This document shows, piece after piece, positions 50,850 to 61,951 of a stretch of 64,000 bases of DNA (the first letter of the stretch is position 1; the number at the start of each line of letters is the position of its first letter). Source of the stretch: Sulfitobacter donghicola DSW-25 = KCTC 12864 = JCM 14565 (GTDB taxonomy: Bacteria > Pseudomonadota > Alphaproteobacteria > Rhodobacterales > Rhodobacteraceae); the NCBI RefSeq assembly GCF_000622405.1, contig NZ_JASF01000005.1, forward strand, positions 1,612,001 to 1,676,000, written 5' to 3'. The notes below the pieces were generated by a model that saw only the letters and a list, made by a program, of their open reading frames with translations, was not told the origin of the DNA and ran no database searches. Both the position numbers and the translations under genes were made by a program.

Positions 50850-51410
50850 ATGATACTTTCGAAACCACTCACCGCCATGTTTGCTGGGCTGCTTTTGCTC
50901 GCGGCTTGCGGTGATCCTGATCTCGTTGCGGTGAACCCACCTGCAATCAAAGAAACCGTTCGGATCGGGTTTGCGTCGGTTGAGGTCAAAGACGTTTCTT
51001 TGCCAAGTTATGCGGCGGCGGATGAAATCGCTCAGCAAGCGCCTGATGGCACTATGATTACGTCAAAGGTTCTTTGGGCTGATTCTCCTGAGCGGGCTGT
51101 CGGGCTAGAGTTGAGCCGAAACCTTGCGCGGCTTTCCCGCAAGCGCGTCGCGTCAGAGCCTTGGCCCTTTGAAGAAGATGCGGCGGCGACATTAGATGTT
51201 CGGTTTACCGATTTAGTGGCGGGGACGGATGGCGTGTTCCGTGCGTCTGGGCAGTATTTTGTTGGGGTTTACGAGGGGCGCGAACGGTCGGGGTTGTTTG
51301 ATCTGAGCGTCCCTTATGACCCCGAAGCCGGACCAGCGGCGATTGCACAGGCACGGGGGCAGGTCGTGCTGGACCTCGCTAAATACATAGCACGCAAAGG
51401 GCTGCGCTAA
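50850..51410 (+). CDS. PqiC-like outer-membrane lipoprotein
   Basis: From the ATG just behind pqiB, the 186-residue protein has a lipoprotein signal with lipobox LLLAAC (cysteine in LAACGDPD). The remaining domain (PAIKETVRIGFASVEVKDVSLPSY) is the ABC-type transport auxiliary fold of PqiC. It should anchor the end of the PqiB tube at the outer membrane. The long ORF upstream extension overlaps pqiB and is not needed. Confidence 0.88.
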   Translation: MILSKPLTAMFAGLLLLAACGDPDLVAVNPPAIKETVRIGFASVEVKDVSLPSYAAADEIAQQAPDGTMITSKVLWADSPERAVGLELSRNLARLSRKRVASEPWPFEEDAAATLDVRFTDLVAGTDGVFRASGQYFVGVYEGRERSGLFDLSVPYDPEAGPAAIAQARGQVVLDLAKYIARKGLR

Positions 51411-51455
51411 GGCGGTCCCTTGCGCAAAGGGCGCTAGCGTCCTACATCGCTTTCT

Positions 51456-51944
51456 ATGGCTCAGGTAAAATCATCATCCAAAGCAGACCCGAACTATAAG
51501 GTCATCGCAGAAAACCGCCGCGCGCGGTTTGACTATGCGATCGAGGAAGATATCGAATGCGGCATTATGCTGGAGGGGTCCGAAGTGAAATCCCTGCGCA
51601 TGGGTGGTTCGAACATCGCTGAAAGCTATGCTGCTGTAGAAGACGGTGAGCTATGGTTGGTGAACAGCTATATTGCGCCGTATAAGCAGGCGAAAACCTT
51701 TGGCCACGAAGAGCGCCGCCGCCGCAAACTGTTGGTAAGCCGCAAGCAACTTGCCGATATGTGGAACGCAACCCAGCGCAAAGGGATGACCTTGGTGCCG
51801 ATGGTTATGTATTTTAACCACCGTGGCAAAGCCAAGATCAAGATTGGTATCGCTAAGGGTAAAAAGCTGCACGACAAGCGTGAAGACGCAGCCAAGCGTG
51901 ATTGGTCGCGGCAAAAATCGCGCTTGATGAAGGATCACGGCTGA
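51456..51944 (+). CDS. smpB: SsrA-binding protein
   Basis: SmpB binds tmRNA and brings it to stalled ribosomes for trans-translation. The 162-residue protein shows the family blocks: [65 protein letters not shown] and the tail [16 protein letters not shown]. Length is normal. The gene stands alone after the pqi operon; the tmRNA gene itself was not found in the window. Confidence 0.97.
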   Translation: MAQVKSSSKADPNYKVIAENRRARFDYAIEEDIECGIMLEGSEVKSLRMGGSNIAESYAAVEDGELWLVNSYIAPYKQAKTFGHEERRRRKLLVSRKQLADMWNATQRKGMTLVPMVMYFNHRGKAKIKIGIAKGKKLHDKREDAAKRDWSRQKSRLMKDHG

Positions 51945-52061
51945 GAGGCTACTATCCGAATTCCCCGTTACCCCTTTGATCCCGCTTGTTAGCGTTTGTT
52001 CACTTTCGGGAAGCCGTGCTGAAAACACGAAATCACTTTTTTACGGCGTAGGGGATAAGAT

Positions 52062-52334
52062 ATGGAACTTATTATTGGCCTGCTATCAGGCGCAGTAGGC
52101 GGCAACTTAGCTGGCAAAGCAATTGGTGGGCTTAACCAAGGTACGTTGATCAACTCGATTTCAGGTATTGTAGGTGGGGGGCTTGGTGGCTCTATCCTCG
52201 GTATGATCTCTGGTGGTGGTGATCCCACAGCAGGGATGGATATTGGTTCAATCATCTCCCAAGTAGCGGGCGGCGGCATCGGTGGTGGTGTTGTTCTTGC
52301 TGTTGTTGGGATGATCCGCAACAAAATGGGCTAA
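52062..52334 (+). CDS. Glycine-rich small membrane protein
   Basis: The 90-residue protein is almost a third glycine and built of short glycine-zipper-like stretches: GLLSGAVGGNLAGKAIGGL, SGIVGGGLGGSILGMISGGG, then SQVAGGGIGGGVVLAVVGMI. It ends RNKMG. AGGGGA lies before its ATG. It probably inserts in or assembles on a membrane. I do not recognise a named family. It lies alone between smpB and the sulfurtransferase gene and is followed by a hairpin. Confidence 0.75.
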   Translation: MELIIGLLSGAVGGNLAGKAIGGLNQGTLINSISGIVGGGLGGSILGMISGGGDPTAGMDIGSIISQVAGGGIGGGVVLAVVGMIRNKMG

Positions 52335-52344
52335 ACTGCCTAGC

Positions 52345-52371
52345 AGAGCAGGGGGCAAACCCTCCTGCTCT
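52345..52371 (+). terminator. Hairpin after the glycine-rich gene
   Basis: AGAGCAGG (52345-52352) pairs with CCTGCTCT (52364-52371), extended by three inner pairs, around a 5-nt loop, 11 bp after the stop. The following bases (TGCCGTTTCC) are only weakly T-rich. Confidence 0.6.
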
Positions 52372-52425
52372 TGCCGTTTCCGGCCCAGACAGCTAGGCAA
52401 AGAAAACTGTTGTCGAGGGCATGAA

Positions 52426-53280
52426 ATGGCGGACGATCCCAAAACTCTGGTTTCAACCGAATGGTTGGCGCAACATTTAAAGGATCCCGATATTCGGGTG
52501 TTGGATGCGTCATGGTATTTACCAACGGATGAACGCGACCCAAAGGCCGAATATGACGCGGCTCATATTCCGGGTGCTCGGTTCTTTGATATTGATGAAA
52601 TATCAGACGGGCGATCCAGTCTGCCGCATATGGCTCCTCCCATCGAAAAATTCATGTCACGCATGCGCGCCTTGGGCGTGGGTGACGGGCACCAAGTGGT
52701 CGTTTATGATGGCGCTGGCATTATGTCTGCACCGCGCGTTTGGTGGTTGTTCAAGCTGATGGGCCAAGAGAACGTTGCGGTTTTGGACGGTGGTCTGCCG
52801 AAATGGGTGGCTGAGGGTCGCCCCACAGAAGACATGCCGCCAGTCCTTCGTGATCGCCACATGACGGTCCGTTTCCAAAACCAACTTGTCCGCGATGTTA
52901 CACAGGTTGCTCATGCTTCCAAACTGGGGTTGCCGCAGATCGTCGACGCACGTGCGGCCCCCCGTTTTCGGGGCGAAGCACCAGAGCCACGCGAGGGTCT
53001 GCGCGCGGGCCATATCCCTAAATCCCGCAATGTGCCTTTCGCCAGCCTATTGAATGACGGGCAAACGATGAAAACCAAGGCCGAGTGCAAGGCCGTGTTT
53101 CAAGCCGCAGGTTTGGATTTGGCAAAGCCGATCATCACGTCATGTGGATCGGGTGTAACTGCCGCCGTTTTAGCATTGGCGTTAGAACGAATAGGCCACA
53201 GTGAGTGGGCTCTTTATGATGGATCATGGGCCGAGTGGGGAATGTTCCCGACTGTGCCAGTCGCAACTGGAGATGCGTGA
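52426..53280 (+). CDS. sseA: 3-mercaptopyruvate sulfurtransferase
   Basis: The 284-residue protein has two rhodanese domains. Blocks seen are STEWLAQHLKDPDIRVLDASW, DIDEISDGRSSLPHMAP, the inactive N-domain VVYDGAGIMSAPRVWWLF, and the C-domain active-site loop CGSGVTAAV, in which the Cys carries the persulfide. CGSGVTA matches 3-mercaptopyruvate sulfurtransferases rather than thiosulfate types. Its TGA overlaps the ATG of the aminotransferase (TGATG), so the two genes are coupled, which suggests that the aminotransferase supplies the sulfur-containing keto acid. Confidence 0.92.
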   Translation: MADDPKTLVSTEWLAQHLKDPDIRVLDASWYLPTDERDPKAEYDAAHIPGARFFDIDEISDGRSSLPHMAPPIEKFMSRMRALGVGDGHQVVVYDGAGIMSAPRVWWLFKLMGQENVAVLDGGLPKWVAEGRPTEDMPPVLRDRHMTVRFQNQLVRDVTQVAHASKLGLPQIVDARAAPRFRGEAPEPREGLRAGHIPKSRNVPFASLLNDGQTMKTKAECKAVFQAAGLDLAKPIITSCGSGVTAAVLALALERIGHSEWALYDGSWAEWGMFPTVPVATGDA

Positions 53281-54464
53281 TGTTTGAAACCCTAAAACCC
53301 CAACCTGCCGATAAAATTCTGGCTCTTGTCCAGATGTACCGCGAAGATCCGCGCGACACCAAAGTGGATCTAGGTGTTGGTGTTTATAAAGACGCGACAG
53401 GCCTAACGCCTGTTATGCGTGCGGTGAAAGCCGCGGAGCAGAAAATTTGGGAGTCCCAAGACACCAAGGTTTACACAGGTCTGGCTGGTGATCCGGCGTT
53501 TAGTGACGTGATGGTTGATCTTGTCCTTGGGGATGCTGTTGCGCGCGGGAATGTCGCTGCTGCGGCCACACCGGGTGGAACGGGCGCAGTGCGCCAAGCC
53601 TTTGAACTGATCCAAATGGCAAATCCGGATGCGCGGGTTTTCGTATCAAACCCGACATGGCCAAACCATGTTGCCATCCTTGGCTATCTCGGGATCGAAA
53701 CGGTTTCCTATCGCTATTTCGATAGCGAAACCCGTGGCGTTGATTTTGATGGTCTGATCGAGGACCTCAAAACCGCGAAAAAGGGCGATGTGGTTCTGTT
53801 GCACGGTTGCTGCCATAACCCGACCGGCGCGAACCTGAACAGCGCCGAATGGGATGAGGTCATCAAGGTGTTGCTGGAAACCGGCGCGACCCCGATGATT
53901 GATATTGCCTACCAAGGCTTCGGTGATGGTTTGCAAGAGGATGCCACCGCCACGCGCAAGGTTGCTGCGGCGGTTCCAGAATGCCTTATCGCGGCGAGCT
54001 GCTCAAAGAACTTTGGGATCTACCGCGAACGTACCGGCATTTTGATGGCGATCAGCGCAGACGATAGCGCAACGGGCCTAAATCAAGGGACGCTATCCTA
54101 TCTGAACCGCCAGAACTTTAGCTTCCCGCCAGATCACGGTGCGCGCATTGTCACAACAATCCTTTCCGATGCTGACCTGCGCGCCGACTGGCAGGTTGAA
54201 TTGGAAGAGGTTCGCAAATCGATGCTGGGGCTGCGCAGCCAGCTTGCAGAAGAGCTGCAACGCCTTTCAGGTTCTGATCGCTTTGGCTTTCTTGCGCAGC
54301 ACCGCGGTATGTTTTCACGTCTTGGAACGACACCTGAGATGGTTGAGAAACTTCGGGTTGAGCATGGCATCTATATGGTGGGCGATAGCCGTATGAACAT
54401 TGCGGGTTTGAATGCACAGACCGTTCCGGTTTTGGCAAAAGCGATTATTGATTCCGGTATCTAA
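53280..54464 (+). CDS. Aromatic/aspartate aminotransferase (class I)
   Basis: From the ATG at 53280 the 394-residue PLP enzyme shows the aspartate/tyrosine transaminase pattern: MFETLKPQPADKILALVQMY, KVDLGVGVYKDATGLTPV, LHGCCHNPTGANL, IDIAYQGFGDG, and the PLP-lysine site SCSKNFGIYRERTG. The family converts aspartate or aromatic amino acids with 2-oxoglutarate. Coupling with sseA suggests cysteine as a substrate, giving 3-mercaptopyruvate, but this is inference. It ends at a strong bidirectional terminator. Confidence 0.92.
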   Translation: MFETLKPQPADKILALVQMYREDPRDTKVDLGVGVYKDATGLTPVMRAVKAAEQKIWESQDTKVYTGLAGDPAFSDVMVDLVLGDAVARGNVAAAATPGGTGAVRQAFELIQMANPDARVFVSNPTWPNHVAILGYLGIETVSYRYFDSETRGVDFDGLIEDLKTAKKGDVVLLHGCCHNPTGANLNSAEWDEVIKVLLETGATPMIDIAYQGFGDGLQEDATATRKVAAAVPECLIAASCSKNFGIYRERTGILMAISADDSATGLNQGTLSYLNRQNFSFPPDHGARIVTTILSDADLRADWQVELEEVRKSMLGLRSQLAEELQRLSGSDRFGFLAQHRGMFSRLGTTPEMVEKLRVEHGIYMVGDSRMNIAGLNAQTVPVLAKAIIDSGI

Positions 54465-54486
54465 CAGGGTTCCATTTGAACAAGTA

Positions 54487-54520
54487 AAAAGGCCCCGCAT
54501 CAAATGATGCGGGGCCTTTT
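54487..54520. terminator. Bidirectional terminator between aminotransferase and amt
   Basis: A perfect 14-bp stem (54487-54500 and 54507-54520) with GC-rich core and AAAA/TTTT ends around a 6-nt loop stands between the convergent aminotransferase and ammonium transporter genes. It is the clearest bidirectional terminator in the window. Confidence 0.92.
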
Positions 54521-54563
54521 CGTTTGTGTACCCCTCCCTAATCGGGAGGGGCGTTATCTGATA

Positions 54564-55889
<1,326 letters not shown>

Positions 55890-55905
55890 CTTATCGTCCT
55901 TGAAT

Positions 55906-56259
<354 letters not shown>

Positions 56260-56500
56260 TTATTCGCAGATTTTTCTGCATGATGCCGCTGCAGAAAACT
56301 GGATTGAGGCTCCAAAAGGGAAGGTTAGAGAGGTTAAAATTGCATGTTTTTGGCGCTAGTGCGATTAAAAATTAGGCAGCAATCGTTAACTGCTCAAAAA
56401 TCAGTCAGTATTTTGAGATAAACTTAGGCATGAAACGCTAAACAATCGGGCTGTAGGGGGCTAAGGTGGAAAAAAACGAAAGCCGAGCAGGCAAATTAAC

Positions 56501-58753
56501 ATGAATGACACTCCTAAACGCAGGCGGCCGCTGGTTGCCGAGAATCGGTATGGCTCGAAGGCCAAGGTCACGGCAGCTATGCCTGCGGCCAAAGCCAAGG
56601 CAAAACCAAAGCCCAAGCCAAAACGGGCGCCGAAAAAGCCCAAGACACCGCGGAAGCGGCGTGGTGGCATTATGGGGTTCTTTGTCGGGGTGGTGCGTTG
56701 GATCCTTCGGCTGATCTGGGTGGTTACTTCACGATCTGTTTTGGTCGGCATGTTATTGCTGGGGCTGATCGTTGGCTATTTTTATACAACCTTGCCTCCT
56801 CTCGAAGATCTTTTGGATGGGCGCGCGGGTGGCTCTGTCACTATGTTGGATCACGAGGGTGAAGTGTTTGCATGGCGCGGCGATCAGTTTGGCGGCGCAG
56901 TGACCGCCGAAGATGTTTCTCCGCATTTGAAGAATGCGGTGATCGCAACCGAGGACAAGAGGTTCTATCGTCACTTTGGCCTCAGCCCGCGCGGTATTGC
57001 GTCAGCTGTTCGCATCAACCTAAGCGAAGGCCGTGGCCCGCTGTCGGGGCATGGGGGGTCGACGATTACGCAACAGACGGCAAAACTGTTGTGCTTGGGA
57101 GAGCCGTTTGATCCCAGTGCGGGGCAGACCGAGGCTGAGTACGAAGCAGAATGTCGCCGCGGGTCGATCAAGCGTAAAGCCAAAGAAGCTGTTTATGCGA
57201 TGGCGATGGAAGCGAAGTATTCCAAAAACGAAATTCTCTCTATTTACCTAAACCGCGCCTACATGGGGGGCGGTGCCTATGGGGCCGAAGGTGCGGCACA
57301 GCGTTATTTCGGCAAGCACGCAGCCGAGATTGACCCCGCCGAATCCGCAATGCTGGCTGGCTTGCTGACAGCGCCCAGCACCTTGTCGCCGACCTCTAAT
57401 CTAGAACGTTCGCGTAACCGTGCGGCAACTGTGCTGCGCCTGATGAACGAACAGGGTTATCTCACAGATGAGGAAATGGCCGTAGCGCAGGCAAATCCCG
57501 CGACCCTGTCCGAGGCAGCCGAAGCGCGCGCGGGTGGGTATTTTGCCGATTGGGTTATGTCGACAGGGCCTGAATTTTTTACCCGCAAAACAACCGAAGA
57601 CGTGATTATTCGAACAACCCTAGATCAGCGGATGCAGAAAGCTGCCGAAGATGGTTTGAACTGGGTGTTTGATAACAAGGTGCGCGCGGGATCAAAGGCG
57701 CAGGCCGCTATTGTCGTGATGAGCGCAGATGGTGCGGTACGGGCCATGGTCGGTGGGCGCAAAACCAAAGTGTCAGGGGCATTCAACCGCGCCACGCAAG
57801 CGTTGCGCCAAACCGGATCGGCCTTCAAGCCTTTCGTGTATGCGGCGGCACTTGATCTGGGGTATTCCCCGAACGACCTTGTTGATGACAGCCCCTATTG
57901 TCTGAACATTCCTGGCTCGGGCGAATGGTGTCCGAAAAACTATACCAAGCGTTTTGTTGGGCAAACCACAATGACCAACTCGTTGGCGCAATCGTTGAAT
58001 ATTCCTGCGGTGAAGATATCGGAATCTGTAGGGCGGCAAACGGTAAGCACGGTTGCCTCGCAGTTTGGGATCAAAAATGATCTGGCGGCTGGCCCTGCCT
58101 TGGCTCTTGGCGCTTCGGAAAGCACGCTGATCGAAATGACAGGGGCTTTTGCAGGCATCTTGAACGGCGGCTCATCCGTTACCCCCTTTGGTCTGATCGA
58201 TCTACGTCTGCGCGGAGATGCAGAGCCCTTGATGGGAACTGGTGGCGGTATTGGTGAGCGCGTCATTCAGGAGGATGCAGCGGGTCAGCTGATCTATATG
58301 ATGGAAAAGGTTGTGTCTGAAGGCACAGGTAAACGTGCCCAGTTCGGGGATCGTCAGATTGCTGGTAAGACAGGCACAACCTCGGCGGCAAAGGATGCAT
58401 GGTTCATCGGGTTTTCTGCTGACTATGTGGCTGGCGTCTGGATGGGCTATGACGATAATACGCCTCTTAAAGGGGTAACAGGCGGTGGCCTACCTGCTGA
58501 AATTTTCCGCGAAGCAATGCAGCGTGTCCACCAAGGTGTGCCCTTAAAGCCATTGCCAATGGTCGCCCCTGCTCCGGCGCAGGTGATATTCGAAGGCGAT
58601 GTTAACGAGGTCGAGCCGCTAACTCCTCAGGTTCAGCAACAGCCAACCCAACCCAGCCGCCCGACCAACATCATTGATCAGGTGTTGCAGGATATTTTCG
58701 GCGGCACGGGTGACGGCAGTGCCAGTTCCAACCCATCTGGTGGGGATCGGTAG
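56501..58753 (+). CDS. Penicillin-binding protein 1A (bifunctional PBP)
   Basis: The 750-residue protein has a Lys/Pro/Ala-rich cytoplasmic tail (KAKAKPKPKPKRAPKKPKTP), a membrane helix (VLVGMLLLGLIVGYFYTTL), a glycosyltransferase domain with ATEDKRFYRHFG (catalytic Glu) and GGSTITQQTAKLL, and a transpeptidase domain with SAFKPF (nucleophile Ser), SLAQSLN and KTGTT. It links glycan and peptide synthesis in the cell wall. The C-terminal tail is Gln/Pro-rich and probably disordered. Confidence 0.95.
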   Translation: MNDTPKRRRPLVAENRYGSKAKVTAAMPAAKAKAKPKPKPKRAPKKPKTPRKRRGGIMGFFVGVVRWILRLIWVVTSRSVLVGMLLLGLIVGYFYTTLPPLEDLLDGRAGGSVTMLDHEGEVFAWRGDQFGGAVTAEDVSPHLKNAVIATEDKRFYRHFGLSPRGIASAVRINLSEGRGPLSGHGGSTITQQTAKLLCLGEPFDPSAGQTEAEYEAECRRGSIKRKAKEAVYAMAMEAKYSKNEILSIYLNRAYMGGGAYGAEGAAQRYFGKHAAEIDPAESAMLAGLLTAPSTLSPTSNLERSRNRAATVLRLMNEQGYLTDEEMAVAQANPATLSEAAEARAGGYFADWVMSTGPEFFTRKTTEDVIIRTTLDQRMQKAAEDGLNWVFDNKVRAGSKAQAAIVVMSADGAVRAMVGGRKTKVSGAFNRATQALRQTGSAFKPFVYAAALDLGYSPNDLVDDSPYCLNIPGSGEWCPKNYTKRFVGQTTMTNSLAQSLNIPAVKISESVGRQTVSTVASQFGIKNDLAAGPALALGASESTLIEMTGAFAGILNGGSSVTPFGLIDLRLRGDAEPLMGTGGGIGERVIQEDAAGQLIYMMEKVVSEGTGKRAQFGDRQIAGKTGTTSAAKDAWFIGFSADYVAGVWMGYDDNTPLKGVTGGGLPAEIFREAMQRVHQGVPLKPLPMVAPAPAQVIFEGDVNEVEPLTPQVQQQPTQPSRPTNIIDQVLQDIFGGTGDGSASSNPSGGDR

Positions 58754-58905
58754 AGCGTACATAGCGGGGTCGCTATATAAGGAAACTACCTTGTTATCTC
58801 GATGGCTACCTGAGTACAGTTGCCGTGATTTTTACATGTCGTTTGGAAGCTACTGGTATTTTGCGGTATAAAGCCCAAGCGACCGATATTGTTTGAAAGG
58901 TAATT

Positions 58906-60642
58906 ATGCAAAGCGATTTGATAAAACGCGGGCGCGAAGAACTGCGTCAGGTGCGTAAACGAAGCCGCGCTCTTTTCTGGACTGTCGGTTTGTTTTCCGC
59001 TTTTGCGAACCTGCTGATGCTGACGGGCCCGATGTATATGCTTCAGGTGTATGATCGCGTTTTAGGGTCGGGCAGTCAGGAAACTTTGGTCGCGTTGTCG
59101 CTGTTGGTAGTGTTTCTATATGCTGTGATGGGCATTCTGGATTACACGCGCGGACGGATCATGGGGCGCGTCGGGGCTAGGTTTCAGGATGATCTGGATC
59201 GGCGCGTTTTTGATGCTGTTGTCCGAAAGTCAGCGGTTGCGCCGGATTCAAAAACAAATGCAAGCCTTGCGGATTTAGAGTCAGTTCAACGGACATTGAC
59301 CTCTCCGGTTTTGATGGCGGCATTTGATCTGCCTTGGACACCAATCTTTTTCGCTGCGATTTTTGTATTTCATTCCTATTTAGGCATTATGGCGTTGCTG
59401 GGCGGTGCTGTTCTGGTGGTCATTGCGATCGCAAATCAGATGTTGTCACGCGGTGTTCAGGCGCGCGCAAACATGGCGGCACAACACGCGGCAAGCATGG
59501 CGGATCAAATCCGAACCGAAGCCGAGATGGTGCAGGCCATGGGCATGCGCGAGGCCGCCTTTGGGCGCTGGCGGAAAGCGAGAACAGTAGCCTTGGAAGG
59601 GCAAGTTCGCGCAGCCGATGTAGGTGGTACGTTCAGCTCGATGACCAAAACCATTCGCCTGTTCCTGCAGTCTGCAATGTTGGGGATGGGGGCCTATCTT
59701 GTCCTCAAAAACCAACTCACCCCGGGGGCGATGATCGCAGGTTCTATTCTGTTGGGACGTGCTCTTGCTCCTGTAGAAATGATGCTGAACCAATGGCCAA
59801 TTTTGCAACGCGGTATGGTCGGCTGGTCCAATCTGACTGAATTGTTAGGCACAGTCGCTCCGGAAGGACCACGCACCGAGCTGCCAAAGCCAAAGGCAGC
59901 ATTGGTTGCCAAAAACCTAACAGTCGTCCCTCCCGGAGAGAAACAAGCGTCACTGAAATCGATCTCTTTCAAAGTTGAGCCTGGTCAGGCGGTTGGGGTT
60001 ATCGGGCCTTCTGGTGCAGGTAAATCCACATTGGCAAGAACTCTAACGGGAGTGTGGCGCCCTGCGGGTGGGTCGGTGCGTCTGGATGGTGCTGCGCTAG
60101 AGCATTACGGAACAGAAACACTGGGCCAACACATCGGCTATCTGCCACAACGGGTTTCCCTTTTTGACGGAACGATTGCCCAGAATATTGCCCGTCTTGC
60201 GGATGTTCCTGATGACGCGAAAGTTGTCGCCGCGGCAAAGATGGCAGCTGCGCATGAGATGATCCTTGAACTGCCTGATGGGTATGACACGGTTGTTCAG
60301 GCGGGGCAGGTCCGATTATCCGGTGGGCAGATGCAGCGTATTGGGCTTGCACGGGCCCTATATGATGAGCCCGTAATCCTCGTCTTGGATGAACCGAATT
60401 CAAATCTGGACAACACGGGATCTCAGGCTTTGAACCACGCCATTCGCGCCATGAAAGCTGCGGGTCGTTCTGTACTTATTATGGCGCATCGCCCCGCAGC
60501 TATTCAGGAATGTGACACGCTGCTGGTATTGGATGGCGGCATGCGGATGGCATTTGGCCCCAAAGATGAAGTTCTGAAAGGTATGGTGAAAAACCATCAG
60601 GAAATTCAGCAGGCGCCAGCCGGCTCGGGAGGTGTGTCATGA
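58906..60642 (+). CDS. Type I secretion system permease/ATPase (PrtD-type)
   Basis: The 578-residue protein joins an ABC exporter membrane domain (FSAFANLLMLTGPMYMLQVYDRVL, about six helices) to an ATPase domain with Walker A GPSGAGKSTLARTL, signature LSGGQMQRIGLARAL and Walker B VILVLDEPNSNLD. The lack of a C39 peptidase-like domain and the length fit PrtD/AprD-type exporters of proteases, lipases or RTX proteins. It overlaps the adaptor gene by 4 bp. No RTX repeat protein or outer-membrane TolC-like gene is within the window. Confidence 0.93.
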   Translation: MQSDLIKRGREELRQVRKRSRALFWTVGLFSAFANLLMLTGPMYMLQVYDRVLGSGSQETLVALSLLVVFLYAVMGILDYTRGRIMGRVGARFQDDLDRRVFDAVVRKSAVAPDSKTNASLADLESVQRTLTSPVLMAAFDLPWTPIFFAAIFVFHSYLGIMALLGGAVLVVIAIANQMLSRGVQARANMAAQHAASMADQIRTEAEMVQAMGMREAAFGRWRKARTVALEGQVRAADVGGTFSSMTKTIRLFLQSAMLGMGAYLVLKNQLTPGAMIAGSILLGRALAPVEMMLNQWPILQRGMVGWSNLTELLGTVAPEGPRTELPKPKAALVAKNLTVVPPGEKQASLKSISFKVEPGQAVGVIGPSGAGKSTLARTLTGVWRPAGGSVRLDGAALEHYGTETLGQHIGYLPQRVSLFDGTIAQNIARLADVPDDAKVVAAAKMAAAHEMILELPDGYDTVVQAGQVRLSGGQMQRIGLARALYDEPVILVLDEPNSNLDNTGSQALNHAIRAMKAAGRSVLIMAHRPAAIQECDTLLVLDGGMRMAFGPKDEVLKGMVKNHQEIQQAPAGSGGVS

Positions 60643-61943
60643 GCGATAAAAAGAAATGGTCAGCTTGGCGGCCTGTCGCCGTCGGCTTTATCGGGATCGC
60701 TGTTTTATTCGGCGGTTTTGGCACGTGGTCGGTCATGTCAAACATTGCTGGTGCGATTATTGCGTCGGGCCGCATCGAGGTGGATCGGAACCGTCAGGTT
60801 GTTCAACATGACACCGGTGGAACGATCGCTGAAATCCATGTTGACGAGGGCGATTTGGTCAAGGCCGGTGATCTTCTATTCCAACTTGATCCACAGCAGG
60901 CCCAGTCCGAACTGAATTTGATAGAAGGGCAACTGTATGAGTTGATGGCGCGCCGTGGCCGTCTTGAAGCACAGCGCGATGAACTTGAGAGTGTTGTGTT
61001 TGATGCGGAACTCATTGCGGTGGCAGCCGTTCATGCCGACGCTCAGGAATTGATGGACGGTCAATCAAACCTTTTCGATGCGCGCCGCGATAGTATTGCG
61101 CGCGAAACTGAGCAGTTGGAAAAGCAGCGGAATCAAATCGAAGATCAGATTTCCGGCATCACGGCTCAGGAAACCTCGCTGGCCCAGCAATTGAAACTGA
61201 TCGAGCAGCAACTGGATGGCCAGCAAAAACTATTGGATCAGGGATTGGCCCAAGTCGCGTCAGTTTTAGGTTTGCAACGTGAAACGGCACGGTTGACCGG
61301 AGAAATTGGACGGCTGGTTGCATCACGCGCCGAGGCAGAAGGGCGTATAACGGAACTGGAAATCGTAAAGCTGAAATTGGGCACCTCTGGCCGCGAAGAG
61401 GCTATTTCGCAATTGCGGGAAATCCGTTTCCAAGAACTGGCAATTATTGAACAACGCCGCGCGCTGCTGGCGACAATTGACAGGCTGGATATTCGCGCAC
61501 CGGTTTCGGGTATTGTCTATTCCTTGCAGGTTACCACACCCCGTTCGGTTATTCGCGGGGCAGAACCGTTGATGTTCTTGATCCCTCAGGATCGGCCACT
61601 GGTGATCGCAGCGCAGGTAATGCCCACGAATATTGATGAGGTTTCTGTTGGCCAAGAAGTAAACCTGCGCCTTTCGTCTCTGGATCAACGTACAACACCG
61701 GAATTGAAAGGCCGTGTTGAGGTCATTTCTGCGGATGCGCTGGATGATCAAAACACAGGTATCAGCTATTTCCGCGCCGAGATCACTTTGTCTCCGGGGG
61801 AAATTGAACGCCTGCCTGAAGGGACACAATTATTACCAGGCATGCCGGTGGATGCGTTTATTAAAACGGGTGATCGTTCACCACTTACCTATCTGGTGAA
61901 ACCGGTTGCAGCATATTTTGTGAAATCTTGGCGCGAAAGCTAA
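60639..61943 (+). CDS. Type I secretion HlyD-family periplasmic adaptor
   Basis: The 434-residue protein is an HlyD/PrtE-type membrane fusion protein. It has a short cytoplasmic start, one membrane helix (PVAVGFIGIAVLFGGFGTW), a biotinyl-lipoyl half-motif (VVQHDTGGTIAEIHVDEGDLVKAGDLLFQLDP), long coiled-coil hairpin helices (LYELMARRGRLEAQRDEL and following), and the closing beta domain with DRLDIRAPVSGIVYSLQV. It bridges the exporter to the outer-membrane channel. It overlaps the exporter gene by 4 bp. Confidence 0.94.
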   Translation: MSDKKKWSAWRPVAVGFIGIAVLFGGFGTWSVMSNIAGAIIASGRIEVDRNRQVVQHDTGGTIAEIHVDEGDLVKAGDLLFQLDPQQAQSELNLIEGQLYELMARRGRLEAQRDELESVVFDAELIAVAAVHADAQELMDGQSNLFDARRDSIARETEQLEKQRNQIEDQISGITAQETSLAQQLKLIEQQLDGQQKLLDQGLAQVASVLGLQRETARLTGEIGRLVASRAEAEGRITELEIVKLKLGTSGREEAISQLREIRFQELAIIEQRRALLATIDRLDIRAPVSGIVYSLQVTTPRSVIRGAEPLMFLIPQDRPLVIAAQVMPTNIDEVSVGQEVNLRLSSLDQRTTPELKGRVEVISADALDDQNTGISYFRAEITLSPGEIERLPEGTQLLPGMPVDAFIKTGDRSPLTYLVKPVAAYFVKSWRES

Positions 61944-61951
61944 TCCAAAGT

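Noticed and set aside
58754..58905. Possible small RNA or gene between PBP1A and the secretion operon
   Set aside because: The 152 bp have only a weak AGCG...CGCT hairpin and no ORF with a ribosome site, so nothing is called.
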